Origin: JBDGYW01 sp964580055
Lineage (GTDB): Bacteria > Gemmatimonadota > Gemmatimonadetes > Gemmatimonadales > GWC2-71-9
DNA length: 64,000 nucleotides
NCBI GenBank assembly: GCA_964580055.1
Contig: CAZOJI010000011.1
Coordinates: 36,612 to 100,611, forward strand
Reading direction: 5' to 3'
Shown here: piece by piece, positions 44,467 through 53,551 of the stretch
Position numbering within the stretch: the stretch's first letter is position 1
Layout: each line of letters begins with the position of its first letter
Program-made: the position numbers and the translations under genes
The notes under the pieces: model-generated
Database searches by the model: none
What the model saw: the letters and a program-made list of their open reading frames with translations, nothing else
Told to the model about the DNA's origin: nothing

Positions 44467-45900
44467 CTAGTGCCCGTTACCCATCGCTTTCTCACAGGCT
44501 TCTATCCCTGCCTTGAAAGCCTTCATATTCAACTCGAGAAGAGCGGGTTTCGCCTTTACCGCATCCTGAATGGCGGCAGTGAAACTCTCCTCGGGGAAGA
44601 TCTTGGTTGCTGCCTGAAGCGCACCCAGGGCTACCATGTTCTTGACCATCTTATTCCCCAGGCCGTTGGCGATGGTGGTGTACGGTACGCCTATCATGGT
44701 GATGCTGTCGTCGAGTTCCGGCAGTTCGGCGATGACGGCATCGTCATAGATGATTGTGCCGCCGTTCTGAACTGTCGGTCCGAACTTGAGCAGACTCTCC
44801 TGATTAAATACGACCAACACATGAGGCTCTGCGCACGCTGGCGACAATACTTCGTCAGCGGCTATGTGCACGTCAGCGTATGATGTGCCTCCTCGGGATT
44901 CCGGACCATAGCAGGGTATGTTCGTGGAATCGAATCCTTCGTTTATGGCCGTGTGGGTGGTGAGAATAGCCACAGTCTGCGCCCCGTCACCACCCGAACC
45001 CGCGAACTTGACCCCTACGTCGTGTGCGTTTATATGCGATGGGAAGCTACCACCGAAGCGTTCTTTCGGCTCCGCTGCAACTCCGATCGCCGAAGCTATC
45101 TCCTCCGGCTCGTGAGAGGGCTCTCCCAGGTTGAACCATGGCTCCACGTCGATATCCTTCTTCACACCGAGCGGGAAGATTGGCACCATGTTCTTCTTGA
45201 CCCATTCCTGTGCTTCAATTGGCGTGACCTTCAGGTGCAGAGCGCATTCGGAGAGAATCTCTACGAATCCGAGACCCTTGTTGTCCGCCTGCACCTTGAG
45301 AGCCTTGCGAATTGCCTTTTTTGCACGGACCCTCTGTTTGCTATCGAAGAGAGCTACGCGCTCCACGTAGACCGGTCCGTCGAGTTGCGCAACCGTCTCC
45401 GCTACCTTAAACGGTTCTCCAAGCAGCCGCGTCCGGCCCGTAGGTGTCGTCGCCGTGGGTTGCCCCGTCAATGTGGTCGGCGCCATCTGACCGCCCGTCA
45501 TGCCGTAAATGGCGTTATTGACGAACACAAACGTCATCGGCAGTCCGGTCTGGGTGGCCTGCATCAACTCGGCGAGACCGATGGATGCGAGATCTCCATC
45601 TCCCTGATAGGATATCACTATGGAATCGGGGTTGGCCGTCTTGTGGCCGATGCCGACTGCCGGGGCCCTGCCGTGAGCCGCCTGCGTGTTTCCCACGTCC
45701 ATGTACTGATACAGCATTACCGCACAGCCCACGGGAGAGATGGCGATGGTTCGGTCCTGAAGCCCCAGCTCCGTAATTGATTCCGCCAGGTATTTGTGTA
45801 TCAGACCGTGACCGCACCCCGGGCAGTAATGAGTGCTTTGTCCTTTCAGGCCTTCACCGCCGTCGCGCCGTTCGAATCTGCCATAGAATGCGTTACTCAC
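44467..45900 (-). CDS. 2-oxoacid:acceptor oxidoreductase, fused beta and gamma subunits
   Basis: Ferredoxin-linked oxidative decarboxylation of a 2-oxoacid to an acyl-CoA. The N-terminal half is the TPP-binding beta part: HYCPGCGHG and the GDGDLASIGLAEL ... NNAIYGMTGGQ motif. The C-terminal half is the gamma part, beginning near residue 290 (KFAGSGGDGAQTVA). 477 residues. GTG at 45900 follows GGAGGG and overlaps the upstream gene by 8 nt. Substrate class (2-oxoglutarate, branched-chain or other) cannot be fixed; the branched-chain type is plausible. Confidence 0.85.
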   Translation of the reverse strand: MSNAFYGRFERRDGGEGLKGQSTHYCPGCGHGLIHKYLAESITELGLQDRTIAISPVGCAVMLYQYMDVGNTQAAHGRAPAVGIGHKTANPDSIVISYQGDGDLASIGLAELMQATQTGLPMTFVFVNNAIYGMTGGQMAPTTLTGQPTATTPTGRTRLLGEPFKVAETVAQLDGPVYVERVALFDSKQRVRAKKAIRKALKVQADNKGLGFVEILSECALHLKVTPIEAQEWVKKNMVPIFPLGVKKDIDVEPWFNLGEPSHEPEEIASAIGVAAEPKERFGGSFPSHINAHDVGVKFAGSGGDGAQTVAILTTHTAINEGFDSTNIPCYGPESRGGTSYADVHIAADEVLSPACAEPHVLVVFNQESLLKFGPTVQNGGTIIYDDAVIAELPELDDSITMIGVPYTTIANGLGNKMVKNMVALGALQAATKIFPEESFTAAIQDAVKAKPALLELNMKAFKAGIEACEKAMGNGH

Positions 45901-47305
45901 TTGATCCCTCCGCTATAGCGGTCACTTTCTCCACGATTTCCTGCTGCTGTGGAAGAACCCCGCCGTAGTGTTGTACTCTCTCGATTGGGGGGGGGGCGTG
46001 TACGCCTGCATGACTCAAAGCGAGTCTCATTTCGTCCTCGAGTTGCCCGCTGCCTGCTTCCACGACGATCAATCCACGTACCCCGTCGAGAAGGGGAAGT
46101 AGGTGTTTGATTGGGAAGGGCCAGAGACTGATTGGACGGAACAAGCCGGCCTTGATTCCTTGATTCCGCAGTGCCTGGACTGCTCCTTTGGCCATCCTCG
46201 AAGGCGTATTGCATGCCACAACCATCCACTCCGCGCCGTCACCACAGAAGGCTTCGGCGCGTTGTTCGTTTTCGGTCATCCTATCGTACTTCTCGTTGAG
46301 CATGACGTTACGGTCTTGGAGGATCGCTTCCTGCAGGTAGAACGACGATATGAGGTTGCCGCGATGCTCGGCGTCGCCGTTCACGGCCCATTCGGGAATG
46401 CCACGTTTGACCATCTCCTTTGGCAACGTGACTCGACTCGTCATTTGACCGAGATATCCGTCACCCGCCAGTATCACGGGGTTCCTGTATTTGAAGGTCA
46501 GATCGAATGCCTCCATGGTCAGGTCGAGCATTTCCTGCGGGGTGGAGGGCGCCAGCACCAATGCATGCGTGTTTCCGTGCCCAAGCCCACGGCAGACCAG
46601 TTTGATGTCTCCCTGCTCGGGCGCGATATTGCCCAATCCGGGTCCGCCGCGCATCACGTTGATAAACACTCCCGGTACCTCGGCGCCTATCATGTACGAT
46701 ATGCCTTCCAACATGAGGCTGAATCCGGGTGACGAGGTGAAGGTCATGCAGGCTACTCCGGCACCGCCACATCCGTACATCATGTTTACCGTGGCAGTTT
46801 CACTCACTGCTTGGAAGAAAACCCCCCGCACCTCCGGTAGCAGTCGGGCCATCAACTCGGCACCCTCCGTGGAGGGAGTGATCGGATAACCGAACACATG
46901 CCTGCAACCGGCGATGATCGCGCCCACTGCCGCGGCATGGTTGCCTTTCAGAACCATCGGCTCGAGATCCGGCATCGGGATGCGTGTGTCGGGAACCGCG
47001 ACCGGTGCCGGCAATGGTGTTATCCGCGTTCCCGCCAGTTCCGCGGGATTCTCGGGGGCTTCGGCATCGGGCTCCAAGGGCAGTAACGCGTACGGTTCCG
47101 GACAGGCGCTGAAGCAGAGCCCGCAGCCGTTGCAGGTCTCCAGGTCGATTACCACCGGCGTGAAGCCGGTAGCAGGCTCTATCTCCGTTCCCTCGGCTAT
47201 GCAGTTCTTCGGGCAACAATCGATGCAACGAGAGCATGCCTTGCAGAATTGCCGATATAGGACCGGTTTGGCTCTGATCTTCTTCTTGGCATCCACAGTT
47301 GTCAT
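45893..47305 (-). CDS. 2-oxoacid:acceptor oxidoreductase, fused delta (ferredoxin) and alpha subunits
   Basis: The partner of the beta-gamma gene. From the ATG at 47305 the first 80 residues are a 2x[4Fe-4S] ferredoxin (CKACSRCIDCCPKNC and CNGCGLCFSACPEPY), then the alpha subunit starts near GNHAAAVGAIIAGCR with the GYPITPSTEG motif. The final part carries CNTPSRMAKG. 470 residues; the frame further upstream to 47491 is not conserved. A run of ten identical bases (C on the coding strand) at 45987-45996 encodes the APPP near the C-terminus. It overlaps the next gene by 8 nt. Confidence 0.87.
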   Translation of the reverse strand: MTTVDAKKKIRAKPVLYRQFCKACSRCIDCCPKNCIAEGTEIEPATGFTPVVIDLETCNGCGLCFSACPEPYALLPLEPDAEAPENPAELAGTRITPLPAPVAVPDTRIPMPDLEPMVLKGNHAAAVGAIIAGCRHVFGYPITPSTEGAELMARLLPEVRGVFFQAVSETATVNMMYGCGGAGVACMTFTSSPGFSLMLEGISYMIGAEVPGVFINVMRGGPGLGNIAPEQGDIKLVCRGLGHGNTHALVLAPSTPQEMLDLTMEAFDLTFKYRNPVILAGDGYLGQMTSRVTLPKEMVKRGIPEWAVNGDAEHRGNLISSFYLQEAILQDRNVMLNEKYDRMTENEQRAEAFCGDGAEWMVVACNTPSRMAKGAVQALRNQGIKAGLFRPISLWPFPIKHLLPLLDGVRGLIVVEAGSGQLEDEMRLALSHAGVHAPPPIERVQHYGGVLPQQQEIVEKVTAIAEGSSE

Positions 47306-47597
47306 AGTGTCAGTTGTCCATTCTTCTTTATTGGTACGTGCTTCAATTATGAGATCTCTGTTCGTCACGGCACACTCAAAGAATATAACTTGTGAATCAC
47401 TCTGAGAACCTGTGCAACAACTGCTTTGTAAGCAACTTCGACATCGGTTCAGCCGCAATCGGCCGATCTGCTGACCGAAACAGTGCATCACTGACCTTAG
47501 ACGGCCGGACTATGTATCTTTAGCGCTTACTTTCCGCGTTGAGCAGGTTGGAAGGCCTGTAACTGCGGCCTGGTCAGTCATTTCCGAGGAGACGCAA

Positions 47598-48644
47598 ATG
47601 GTAGGTATAGTTGGGTACGGAGCATTCGTTCCCCGGAACAGGATCACTGCGGATTCAATTGCTCACCAATGGGGCAAGGATCCCGAGGGTATCAAGAATG
47701 GACTCCTTCTTCAAGAAAAGTCGGTTCCCGGTATCGACGAGGACACGGTAACCATCTCCGTGGCGGCGGCGAGGTCGGCCCTGGCTCGCGCGGGGATCGA
47801 TCCCAGCCGCGTGGGAGCGCTCTATATAGGATCGGAGTCGCACCCTTACGCCGTCAAGCCGAGTGGTACGATAGTCGTTGACGCACTGGGAATAGCACCG
47901 GAAGTGCACGTTGCCGATTTCGAGTTCGCATGTAAGGCCGGGACCGAATCGATGTTCGTGGCTTTGAGCCTCGTTGACTCCGGTCGAGTTGAGTACGCAA
48001 TCGGAATCGGTGCCGACACTTCGCAGGGGGCCCCGAACGACGCACTCGAGTTTTCCGCGTCAGCAGGAGGTGCCGCCTTTATCTTCGGCAAGGAAGACAT
48101 CTTGGTGGAAGTGATCGACACGTACAGCTACACCACTGATACACCGGACTTCTGGAGGCGAGAGGGTGAGTTTTATCCTCGTCACGGGGGAAGGTTTACC
48201 GGGGAACCTGCATACTTCAAGCATGTAAAAGGTGCGACGACGGCAATATTGGAGAGGACCGGGCACAAACCCGCAGATTTTCGCCACGCCGTTTTCCACA
48301 TGCCCAACGGAAAATTCGCACAGACCGTGGGCAAACAGTTGGGCTTCACTAAGGAACAGATTGAGGTGGGTTGGGTGGTCCCCACTATGGGTAACACCTA
48401 TTCCGGTTCTTCGCCGACGGGCCTTGCTGCCATTCTTGACATAGCCGAACCGGACGACCTGATCCTGATCACGTCCTTTGGCTCCGGCGCAGGCAGCGAT
48501 TCGTTCATCCTCCGGGCAACGGACCTTTTGCCCGAGCGGGTTGGGCTGGCGCCTACGGTGCGCTCGATGCTGGACAATCCACGGCGTTACCTGGACTACG
48601 GCGAGTACGCCAAGTTTAGAGAAAAGATCATCCTGAACGATTGA
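47598..48644 (+). CDS. Hydroxymethylglutaryl-CoA synthase, archaeal type
   Basis: Condenses acetoacetyl-CoA with acetyl-CoA to HMG-CoA. 348 residues, short like archaeal HMG-CoA synthases. The catalytic Cys is Cys112 in EFACKAGTES, and His234 in FHMPNGKF corresponds to the HQPN histidine of the family. GGAG lies before the ATG in the region AGGAGACGCAAATG. It begins an operon with a thiolase and a DUF35 protein, which in archaea form one complex that channels acetoacetyl-CoA. It is divergent from the 2-oxoacid oxidoreductase, with a 292-nt gap. Confidence 0.87.
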   Translation: MVGIVGYGAFVPRNRITADSIAHQWGKDPEGIKNGLLLQEKSVPGIDEDTVTISVAAARSALARAGIDPSRVGALYIGSESHPYAVKPSGTIVVDALGIAPEVHVADFEFACKAGTESMFVALSLVDSGRVEYAIGIGADTSQGAPNDALEFSASAGGAAFIFGKEDILVEVIDTYSYTTDTPDFWRREGEFYPRHGGRFTGEPAYFKHVKGATTAILERTGHKPADFRHAVFHMPNGKFAQTVGKQLGFTKEQIEVGWVVPTMGNTYSGSSPTGLAAILDIAEPDDLILITSFGSGAGSDSFILRATDLLPERVGLAPTVRSMLDNPRRYLDYGEYAKFREKIILND

Positions 48645-48671
48645 TGAAGAGGCCCCAAGAGGAGGCAGAAT

Positions 48672-49820
48672 ATGCGTGAGGTGGCTATCGTTGCGGCGGG
48701 CATGACCCGCTTCGGCGAACTCTGGGATCTCAGTCTGCGAGATATCATCGTCGAGGCGGCAGCGGAAGCCCTCGACGCTGCGAGAGTCGACAGGCTGGAT
48801 TCCATCTATGTTGGCAATATGTCGGCTGGGCAGTTTGTGGTGCAGGAGCACATTGGGCCGTTAACGGCCGATTATCTCGGGATGGCGGGCGTTGCCGCAA
48901 CCCGAATCGAATCTGCTTGTGCATCTGGCGGCGTCGCGCTCAGAACGGCCTTTATGGAGGTTGCCTGCGGCATGAGCGATCTGGTTCTCGCCATGGGAGT
49001 CGAGAAGATGAACGATGGCGCGGACGTAACCAATGTGCTCGCGACTGCCGCTGATCAGGAAACCGAAGTTTACCACGGCGTGACCTTTCCGGGCTTGTAT
49101 GCGATGATAGCAACGGAGCGCATGGAACGGTTCGGTACGACTGAAGAGGATATGTCATGGGTTTCAGCCAAGAGTCACCGCCACGGGGCGATGAATCCCA
49201 AGGCACAGTTTGGTCGCGAAGTGTCCGTCGACCAGGTTATGACCTCGACCATGGTTGCTGAACCGCTCCGGATGTTGCATTGCTCCCCCGTCACGGACGG
49301 TGCCGCCGCGGTTCTGGTATGTCCGCTCGATCAGGCTGAGAAGTACACTGACAAGCCGGTCAAGATCATCGGAAGCGGCCTGGCGACCTCTTCCTTGGCG
49401 TTGGATGACCGCAAAGATATCGCGGTCCTCGATTCCGTTGAGCTGTCGGGGAAAAGAGCGTACGAGATGGCCGGCGTCACTCCTAAGGACATCCAGGTCG
49501 CGGAAGTCCACGACTGTTTTGCCATTGCAGAGATCTGTTGCATCGAAGCCTTGGGATTGGTAGAGAAGGAGGAGGCCAACAAGGCGGCCAGCTCGGGTGT
49601 TACCGCGCTGGGCGGCCGGATTCCGGTCAACACCAGTGGCGGCCTCAAATCGAAGGGCCACCCCGTGGGCGCCACCGGCGTTGCTCAGGCCATCGAGATC
49701 TTCGAGCAATTGAGAGGCGAAGCCGGTGACCGCCAGGTGAAGGACGCGCGAATCGGATTGACGCAGAACATGGGTGGATCAGGAGCGAGTTCAGTGGTCC
49801 ACGTTTTCGAGGGGATTTGA
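48672..49820 (+). CDS. Acetyl-CoA C-acetyltransferase (thiolase), archaeal type
   Basis: Condenses two acetyl-CoA to acetoacetyl-CoA. Of 382 residues, the nucleophile Cys83 lies in ESACASGG, with EVHDCFAIAE and the catalytic-His segment KSKGHPVGATG later. The second cysteine of bacterial biosynthetic thiolases is lacking from the C-terminus, as in the archaeal and SCP-2-like branch. Its stop precedes the DUF35 start by 2 nt, and HMG-CoA synthase lies 27 nt upstream. The trio suggests HMG-CoA formation, or ketone-body or leucine-type degradation run backward. Confidence 0.87.
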   Translation: MREVAIVAAGMTRFGELWDLSLRDIIVEAAAEALDAARVDRLDSIYVGNMSAGQFVVQEHIGPLTADYLGMAGVAATRIESACASGGVALRTAFMEVACGMSDLVLAMGVEKMNDGADVTNVLATAADQETEVYHGVTFPGLYAMIATERMERFGTTEEDMSWVSAKSHRHGAMNPKAQFGREVSVDQVMTSTMVAEPLRMLHCSPVTDGAAAVLVCPLDQAEKYTDKPVKIIGSGLATSSLALDDRKDIAVLDSVELSGKRAYEMAGVTPKDIQVAEVHDCFAIAEICCIEALGLVEKEEANKAASSGVTALGGRIPVNTSGGLKSKGHPVGATGVAQAIEIFEQLRGEAGDRQVKDARIGLTQNMGGSGASSVVHVFEGI

Positions 49821-49822
49821 CC

Positions 49823-50215
49823 ATGCCGAGTCCTAGGTACTGGAGAGAAAAGCCGAGCCGGTTCCGGTTTGAGGCAGGCCGGTGCAAAGGCTGCGGCAAG
49901 GTAGTGTTTCCGAAGCGGAAAATATGCCCTGCTTGCCGAGGGCGGGATTTCGAGGAACTCAACCTCGAACGAAAGGGCAAAGTTGTCACCAAGACCGTCA
50001 TTCATGTGCCTCCCGACGAATTCATGATGGAGGCTCCTTACGTGATGGCTGTGATCGAGTCTCCGGAGGGTGCGCGCTATACTGCGCAAATTGCCGATTG
50101 CGATCCGTCAGAGGTTCGCCCGGGGATGGAGGTCGACCTCGAGTTCCGGTTGATCAGAAAAGAAGGCCATTCCGGGATTCTCTGCTACGGCCACAAAGGA
50201 GTGCCGGTCGGTTAG
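49823..50215 (+). CDS. DUF35-type OB-fold zinc-ribbon protein
   Basis: A 130-residue protein that in archaea bridges thiolase and HMG-CoA synthase. The rubredoxin-like zinc ribbon CKGCGKVVFPKRKICPAC is followed by an OB-fold domain. The ATG at 49823 is preferred over a TTG at 49817. It follows the thiolase stop by 2 nt. DUF35 proteins also occur with other thiolase-like enzymes, so its exact partner is inferred from gene order. Confidence 0.85.
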   Translation: MPSPRYWREKPSRFRFEAGRCKGCGKVVFPKRKICPACRGRDFEELNLERKGKVVTKTVIHVPPDEFMMEAPYVMAVIESPEGARYTAQIADCDPSEVRPGMEVDLEFRLIRKEGHSGILCYGHKGVPVG

Positions 50216-50266
50216 CAGGCGGTCGACGCCCGCAACGAGGGCGGCAAACAAAATTCGGCGTACGGT

Positions 50267-50884
50267 ATGAGGCCCTCACACGATGAAGCGGCAATAGGGC
50301 TGCCGCCACCGGTTCACGATGGATCGGTGGCGGTGGAAGCGGCGATCTCCCGTCGCAGGTCGGTTCGTAGATTCTCGCCAGACGCGCTCGAACTGGCCGA
50401 ACTGTCCCAGTTGTTGTGGGCCGCACAAGGGGTAACTCATTTCGAGGGGTATCGCGCCGCACCTTCTGCCGGCGCAATTTACCCTTTAGAGGTGTACGTG
50501 CTCGTTGGAAGGGTCGGTGATCTCGCTGACGGAGCGTACCGATATGTTCCCCGCGCTCATCAACTGAACGAGGTTTTGCTCGGCGACGGCTGGCCCCTGC
50601 TGTGGTCGACCGTTCTAGCGAACCGTCAGGTCAAGGAATCTGCAGCAGTTCTGGCGATCACGTCGAGCTTGGACCGCCTGGAGGCCAAGTACGGGGAGAG
50701 AGCGGAGCGATACGCACTCGTCGAAGTCGGCCACGTAGTGCAGAATGTGTATCTGCAGGCTGTGGCCATGGATCTCGCAACCGTAGTCGTGGGATCGTTC
50801 AATGATGCAGATGTGAGTTCCATCTTTGGATGTTCCGGCACCGAACGACCCATAGTGATGATGCCGGTGGGCAGACCGCTGTGA
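50267..50884 (+). CDS. SagB/ThcOx-family nitroreductase-like protein
   Basis: A 205-residue flavin-type oxidoreductase. RRSVRRFSPDALELAELSQLLWAAQG and APSAGAIYPLEVYV are typical of the SagB-type dehydrogenase group, followed by the VGHVVQNVYLQAVAMDLATVVVGSFND block. No peptide-modification (cyclodehydratase) genes are near, so a role in natural-product synthesis is not indicated. It lies downstream of the DUF35 gene in the same direction. Substrate unknown. Confidence 0.8.
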   Translation: MRPSHDEAAIGLPPPVHDGSVAVEAAISRRRSVRRFSPDALELAELSQLLWAAQGVTHFEGYRAAPSAGAIYPLEVYVLVGRVGDLADGAYRYVPRAHQLNEVLLGDGWPLLWSTVLANRQVKESAAVLAITSSLDRLEAKYGERAERYALVEVGHVVQNVYLQAVAMDLATVVVGSFNDADVSSIFGCSGTERPIVMMPVGRPL

Positions 50885-50930
50885 CTGTGTGAGTCCGGCG
50901 GGAGTAGCGTCTTCTGAGGAGGCTGAGAAG

Positions 50931-52157
50931 TTGGCGATGAGCAAAGGTCGAATTGGAATATTGACTGGCGGAGGGGATGTCCCAGGCCTCAATCCCGCCA
51001 TACGCGCGGTGACTGTGAGGGCGCGCAGGGAAGGCTACGACGTGCTCGGCATCCGCCGCGGCTGGGGTGGTCTGGTGGACATGGTGCCCGATCGCGGAGC
51101 TGACAACAGCGACCATGTGCAGGTGTTGAACGAGGCAGTGGTGAATAGGGCGGGCAGATATGGAGGAACTTTCCTTCACACTTCACGCACGCGCCCAAGT
51201 CACCTCCCTCGCACCGCCGTACCGCTGCATCTGGCGGACACGTATACCGACGACACCAATGACGTCACTCAGCAGATACTCGAGAACCTGGAGTTCCTCG
51301 GAATCGACATTCTGATTCCAATAGGAGGCGACGACACGCTCAGCTACGCTGAACGACTGCACGAGAAAGGTGTGAAGGTCGTCGCCATTCCCAAGACGAT
51401 GGACAATGACGTGCCCGGAACCGATTACTGCATCGGTTTCAGCACATGCGTCACTCGGATCATGCACCTCGCCCATTCATTGCGCACAACTGCAGCATCG
51501 CACGAGCGTATTCTCGTTATCGAGGTGTTTGGCCGGTATGCGGGGTTCACGGCACTGCTTCCGACGATGGCCGGCGCGGCCGACAGGTGCGTGATCCCGG
51601 AACACCCCTTCGATATTGAGAAACTCACTGAGTTGCTGTGCCAAGACCGTTCTGAGCACCCGAATAAATATGCGGTTGTGCTGGTGTCTGAAGGTGCAAC
51701 GATGGTGGATGAGGAGATGATTTTCGAGGGTGAGGAGGTGGACCAATACGGCCATCGCAAGTTGGGCGGTATTGGGGACCGCGTTGTGGCCATGCTCAAG
51801 GAACTGTCACCGAAGTACAACCAAGGTCGGCAGATCCACATGGTGAATCAACGGCTCGGATACCTGGTCAGGGGTGGCGATCCAGACGCACTCGACTCGA
51901 TCGTGCCTACCGCATTCGGAACGCTGGCAGTCGATTTGGCGCTTGCAGGTGAATCGGGATTGCTCGTATGCGTTCGAAACGGCGTGTATGACCAGGTACC
52001 CATCGATGTAGTAACTAGCACAAAGAAAGTGGTTGAACTAGAGCGGTACTATGATGTTGATCGTTTGCGACCCAAATACGAGGCATTGGGTGGCCAACCG
52101 CTCCTGATCATGACGAGCGAGTCATGTTCAGCACTGACAACAGAGGGAGCACCGTAG
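50931..52157 (+). CDS. 6-phosphofructokinase, probably PPi-dependent
   Basis: Phosphofructokinase of about 408 residues. TTG at 50931, 9 nt after GAGGAGG, is the best start; ATG at 50937 is possible; the frame from 50889 is unlikely. LTGGGDVPGLN is the nucleotide/phosphate loop. The phosphate-donor-deciding positions read PIGGDDTLSY (Asp where ATP enzymes have Gly) and IPKTMDNDVPGTD (Lys), the combination used by pyrophosphate-dependent enzymes. It is followed within 1 nt by a cyclic-2,3-diphosphoglycerate-synthetase-like gene. Confidence 0.83.
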   Translation: MAMSKGRIGILTGGGDVPGLNPAIRAVTVRARREGYDVLGIRRGWGGLVDMVPDRGADNSDHVQVLNEAVVNRAGRYGGTFLHTSRTRPSHLPRTAVPLHLADTYTDDTNDVTQQILENLEFLGIDILIPIGGDDTLSYAERLHEKGVKVVAIPKTMDNDVPGTDYCIGFSTCVTRIMHLAHSLRTTAASHERILVIEVFGRYAGFTALLPTMAGAADRCVIPEHPFDIEKLTELLCQDRSEHPNKYAVVLVSEGATMVDEEMIFEGEEVDQYGHRKLGGIGDRVVAMLKELSPKYNQGRQIHMVNQRLGYLVRGGDPDALDSIVPTAFGTLAVDLALAGESGLLVCVRNGVYDQVPIDVVTSTKKVVELERYYDVDRLRPKYEALGGQPLLIMTSESCSALTTEGAP

Positions 52158-52158
52158 C

Positions 52159-53472
52159 ATGAAACAACGCGTTCTCATTCTCGGCGCAGCAGGGCGCGAC
52201 TTCCACAATTTCAACGTCTATTTCCGAGACAAATCTGATTACGAAGTTGTTGCATTCACAGCCACACAGATCCCCAATATCGACGATCGGCGGTATCCTG
52301 CGGAGCTGGCAGGCGACCTGTATCCAAAGGGCATTCCGATCGAATCTGAAGGTGAATTGACTCGCTTGATCGGAGATCTCGATGTCGACGTCGCCGTCTT
52401 CAGCTACAGCGACGTTCCACACGAAACCGTAATGAATCTAGGCTCGCAGGTGTCAGCGGCAGGTGCAGATTTTCTCTTGCTTGGGGCATCCCGCACCATG
52501 GTGAAGTCGACCGTACCGGTCGTTGCAGTGTGCGCGGTGAGAACGGGTTGCGGTAAGAGCCAAACCAGCCGCCGGGTGGCTGCTGTGTTGCGTTCCATGG
52601 GAAAGAAAGTCGTGCTTATCCGTCATCCTATGCCGTACGGAGATCTCGTCAAGCAGGCCGTGCAGCGTTTCGAGAAATACGAGGACCTCGAGAAACACGA
52701 CGTCACGATCGAGGAACGAGAAGAGTACGAGCCGCATATCGCGGCAGGCTGCGTAGTCTACGCAGGTGTCGATTACGAGAGAATACTCCGCGAAGCCGAG
52801 AAGGAAGCGGACGTTGTTATCTGGGACGGCGGCAACAACGATACATCCTTCTACGCGCCGGACCTTCTGGTGACGGTTGTCGATCCGCACCGGCCCGATC
52901 ATGCGGTGCGCTATCACCCCGGTGAGACCAACGTTCGGATGGCGGATGTTCTGGTGCTCAACAAGATCGACACGGCTGACCTCGAGAACATCGAAACCGC
53001 TCGCAGAATCGCTCGGGAATTGAATCCCGATGCAACCTTCGTCGAAGCGGCCAGCCCGCTCTTCGTTGAAGATGGGGCTCAGATTCAAGGCAGGCGAGTG
53101 CTCGTCATCGAGGACGGCCCTACGCTGACACACGGTGAGATGGCGTACGGCGCAGGTTGGGTGGCGGCGCGGAAGTACGGTGCCGCCGAGATCATCGATC
53201 CCCGGCCGTATGCAGTTGGGTCGATCAAAGACACGTTCCAGAAGTATCCTACCACCGGCGCGGTGCTGCCTGCGATGGGCTACGGTGAAGAGCAGACCAA
53301 GGAACTCGCGGACACGATTGCCAACACGCCGGCGGACCTCGTGCTGATAGGTACTCCAATCGATCTGCGGAGACTCATCGACATCAAACAACCGGCACTA
53401 CGCGTGCGTTATGAGCTGCAAGAGATTGGTGAGCCAACGTTGGAGACCATCTTGAATGAGAAGTTCGGATAG
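52159..53472 (+). CDS. Cyclic 2,3-diphosphoglycerate synthetase-like P-loop protein
   Basis: A 437-residue protein with an N-terminal Rossmann-like start (VLILGAAGRDFHNFN), a P-loop-type segment CAVRTGCGKSQTSRRVA near residue 130, and a metal/nucleotide region DVVIWDGGNNDTSF. Members are annotated either as cyclic 2,3-diphosphoglycerate synthetase, known from methanogens, or as GTPases of unknown role in bacteria. Whether this one makes a cyclic phosphate cannot be told. It directly follows phosphofructokinase, so a link to central carbon metabolism is plausible. Confidence 0.75.
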   Translation: MKQRVLILGAAGRDFHNFNVYFRDKSDYEVVAFTATQIPNIDDRRYPAELAGDLYPKGIPIESEGELTRLIGDLDVDVAVFSYSDVPHETVMNLGSQVSAAGADFLLLGASRTMVKSTVPVVAVCAVRTGCGKSQTSRRVAAVLRSMGKKVVLIRHPMPYGDLVKQAVQRFEKYEDLEKHDVTIEEREEYEPHIAAGCVVYAGVDYERILREAEKEADVVIWDGGNNDTSFYAPDLLVTVVDPHRPDHAVRYHPGETNVRMADVLVLNKIDTADLENIETARRIARELNPDATFVEAASPLFVEDGAQIQGRRVLVIEDGPTLTHGEMAYGAGWVAARKYGAAEIIDPRPYAVGSIKDTFQKYPTTGAVLPAMGYGEEQTKELADTIANTPADLVLIGTPIDLRRLIDIKQPALRVRYELQEIGEPTLETILNEKFG

Positions 53473-53475
53473 AGA

Positions 53476-53537
53476 ACTTCCAACATCCAGTATCGAACAT
53501 CCAACTTCCAGCGAAGATCGCTGGAAGTTGGATGTTC
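53476..53537 (+). repeat. Heptamer array with a perfect 20-bp inverted repeat
   Basis: Five adjacent heptamers of the form ACNTCCA lie at 53476-53510 (one is degenerate). GAACATCCAACTTCCAGCGA at 53495-53514 is the exact reverse complement of 53518-53537, with a 3-nt loop (AGA). It begins 3 nt after the stop of the preceding gene, so it may serve as terminator or 3' stabiliser and look like a genome-wide repeat. Confidence 0.8.
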
Positions 53538-53551
53538 TCTTATCGACGTAG

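Noticed and set aside
44953..45780. A 275-codon plus-strand frame
   Set aside because: Antisense to the well-supported beta-gamma oxidoreductase gene.
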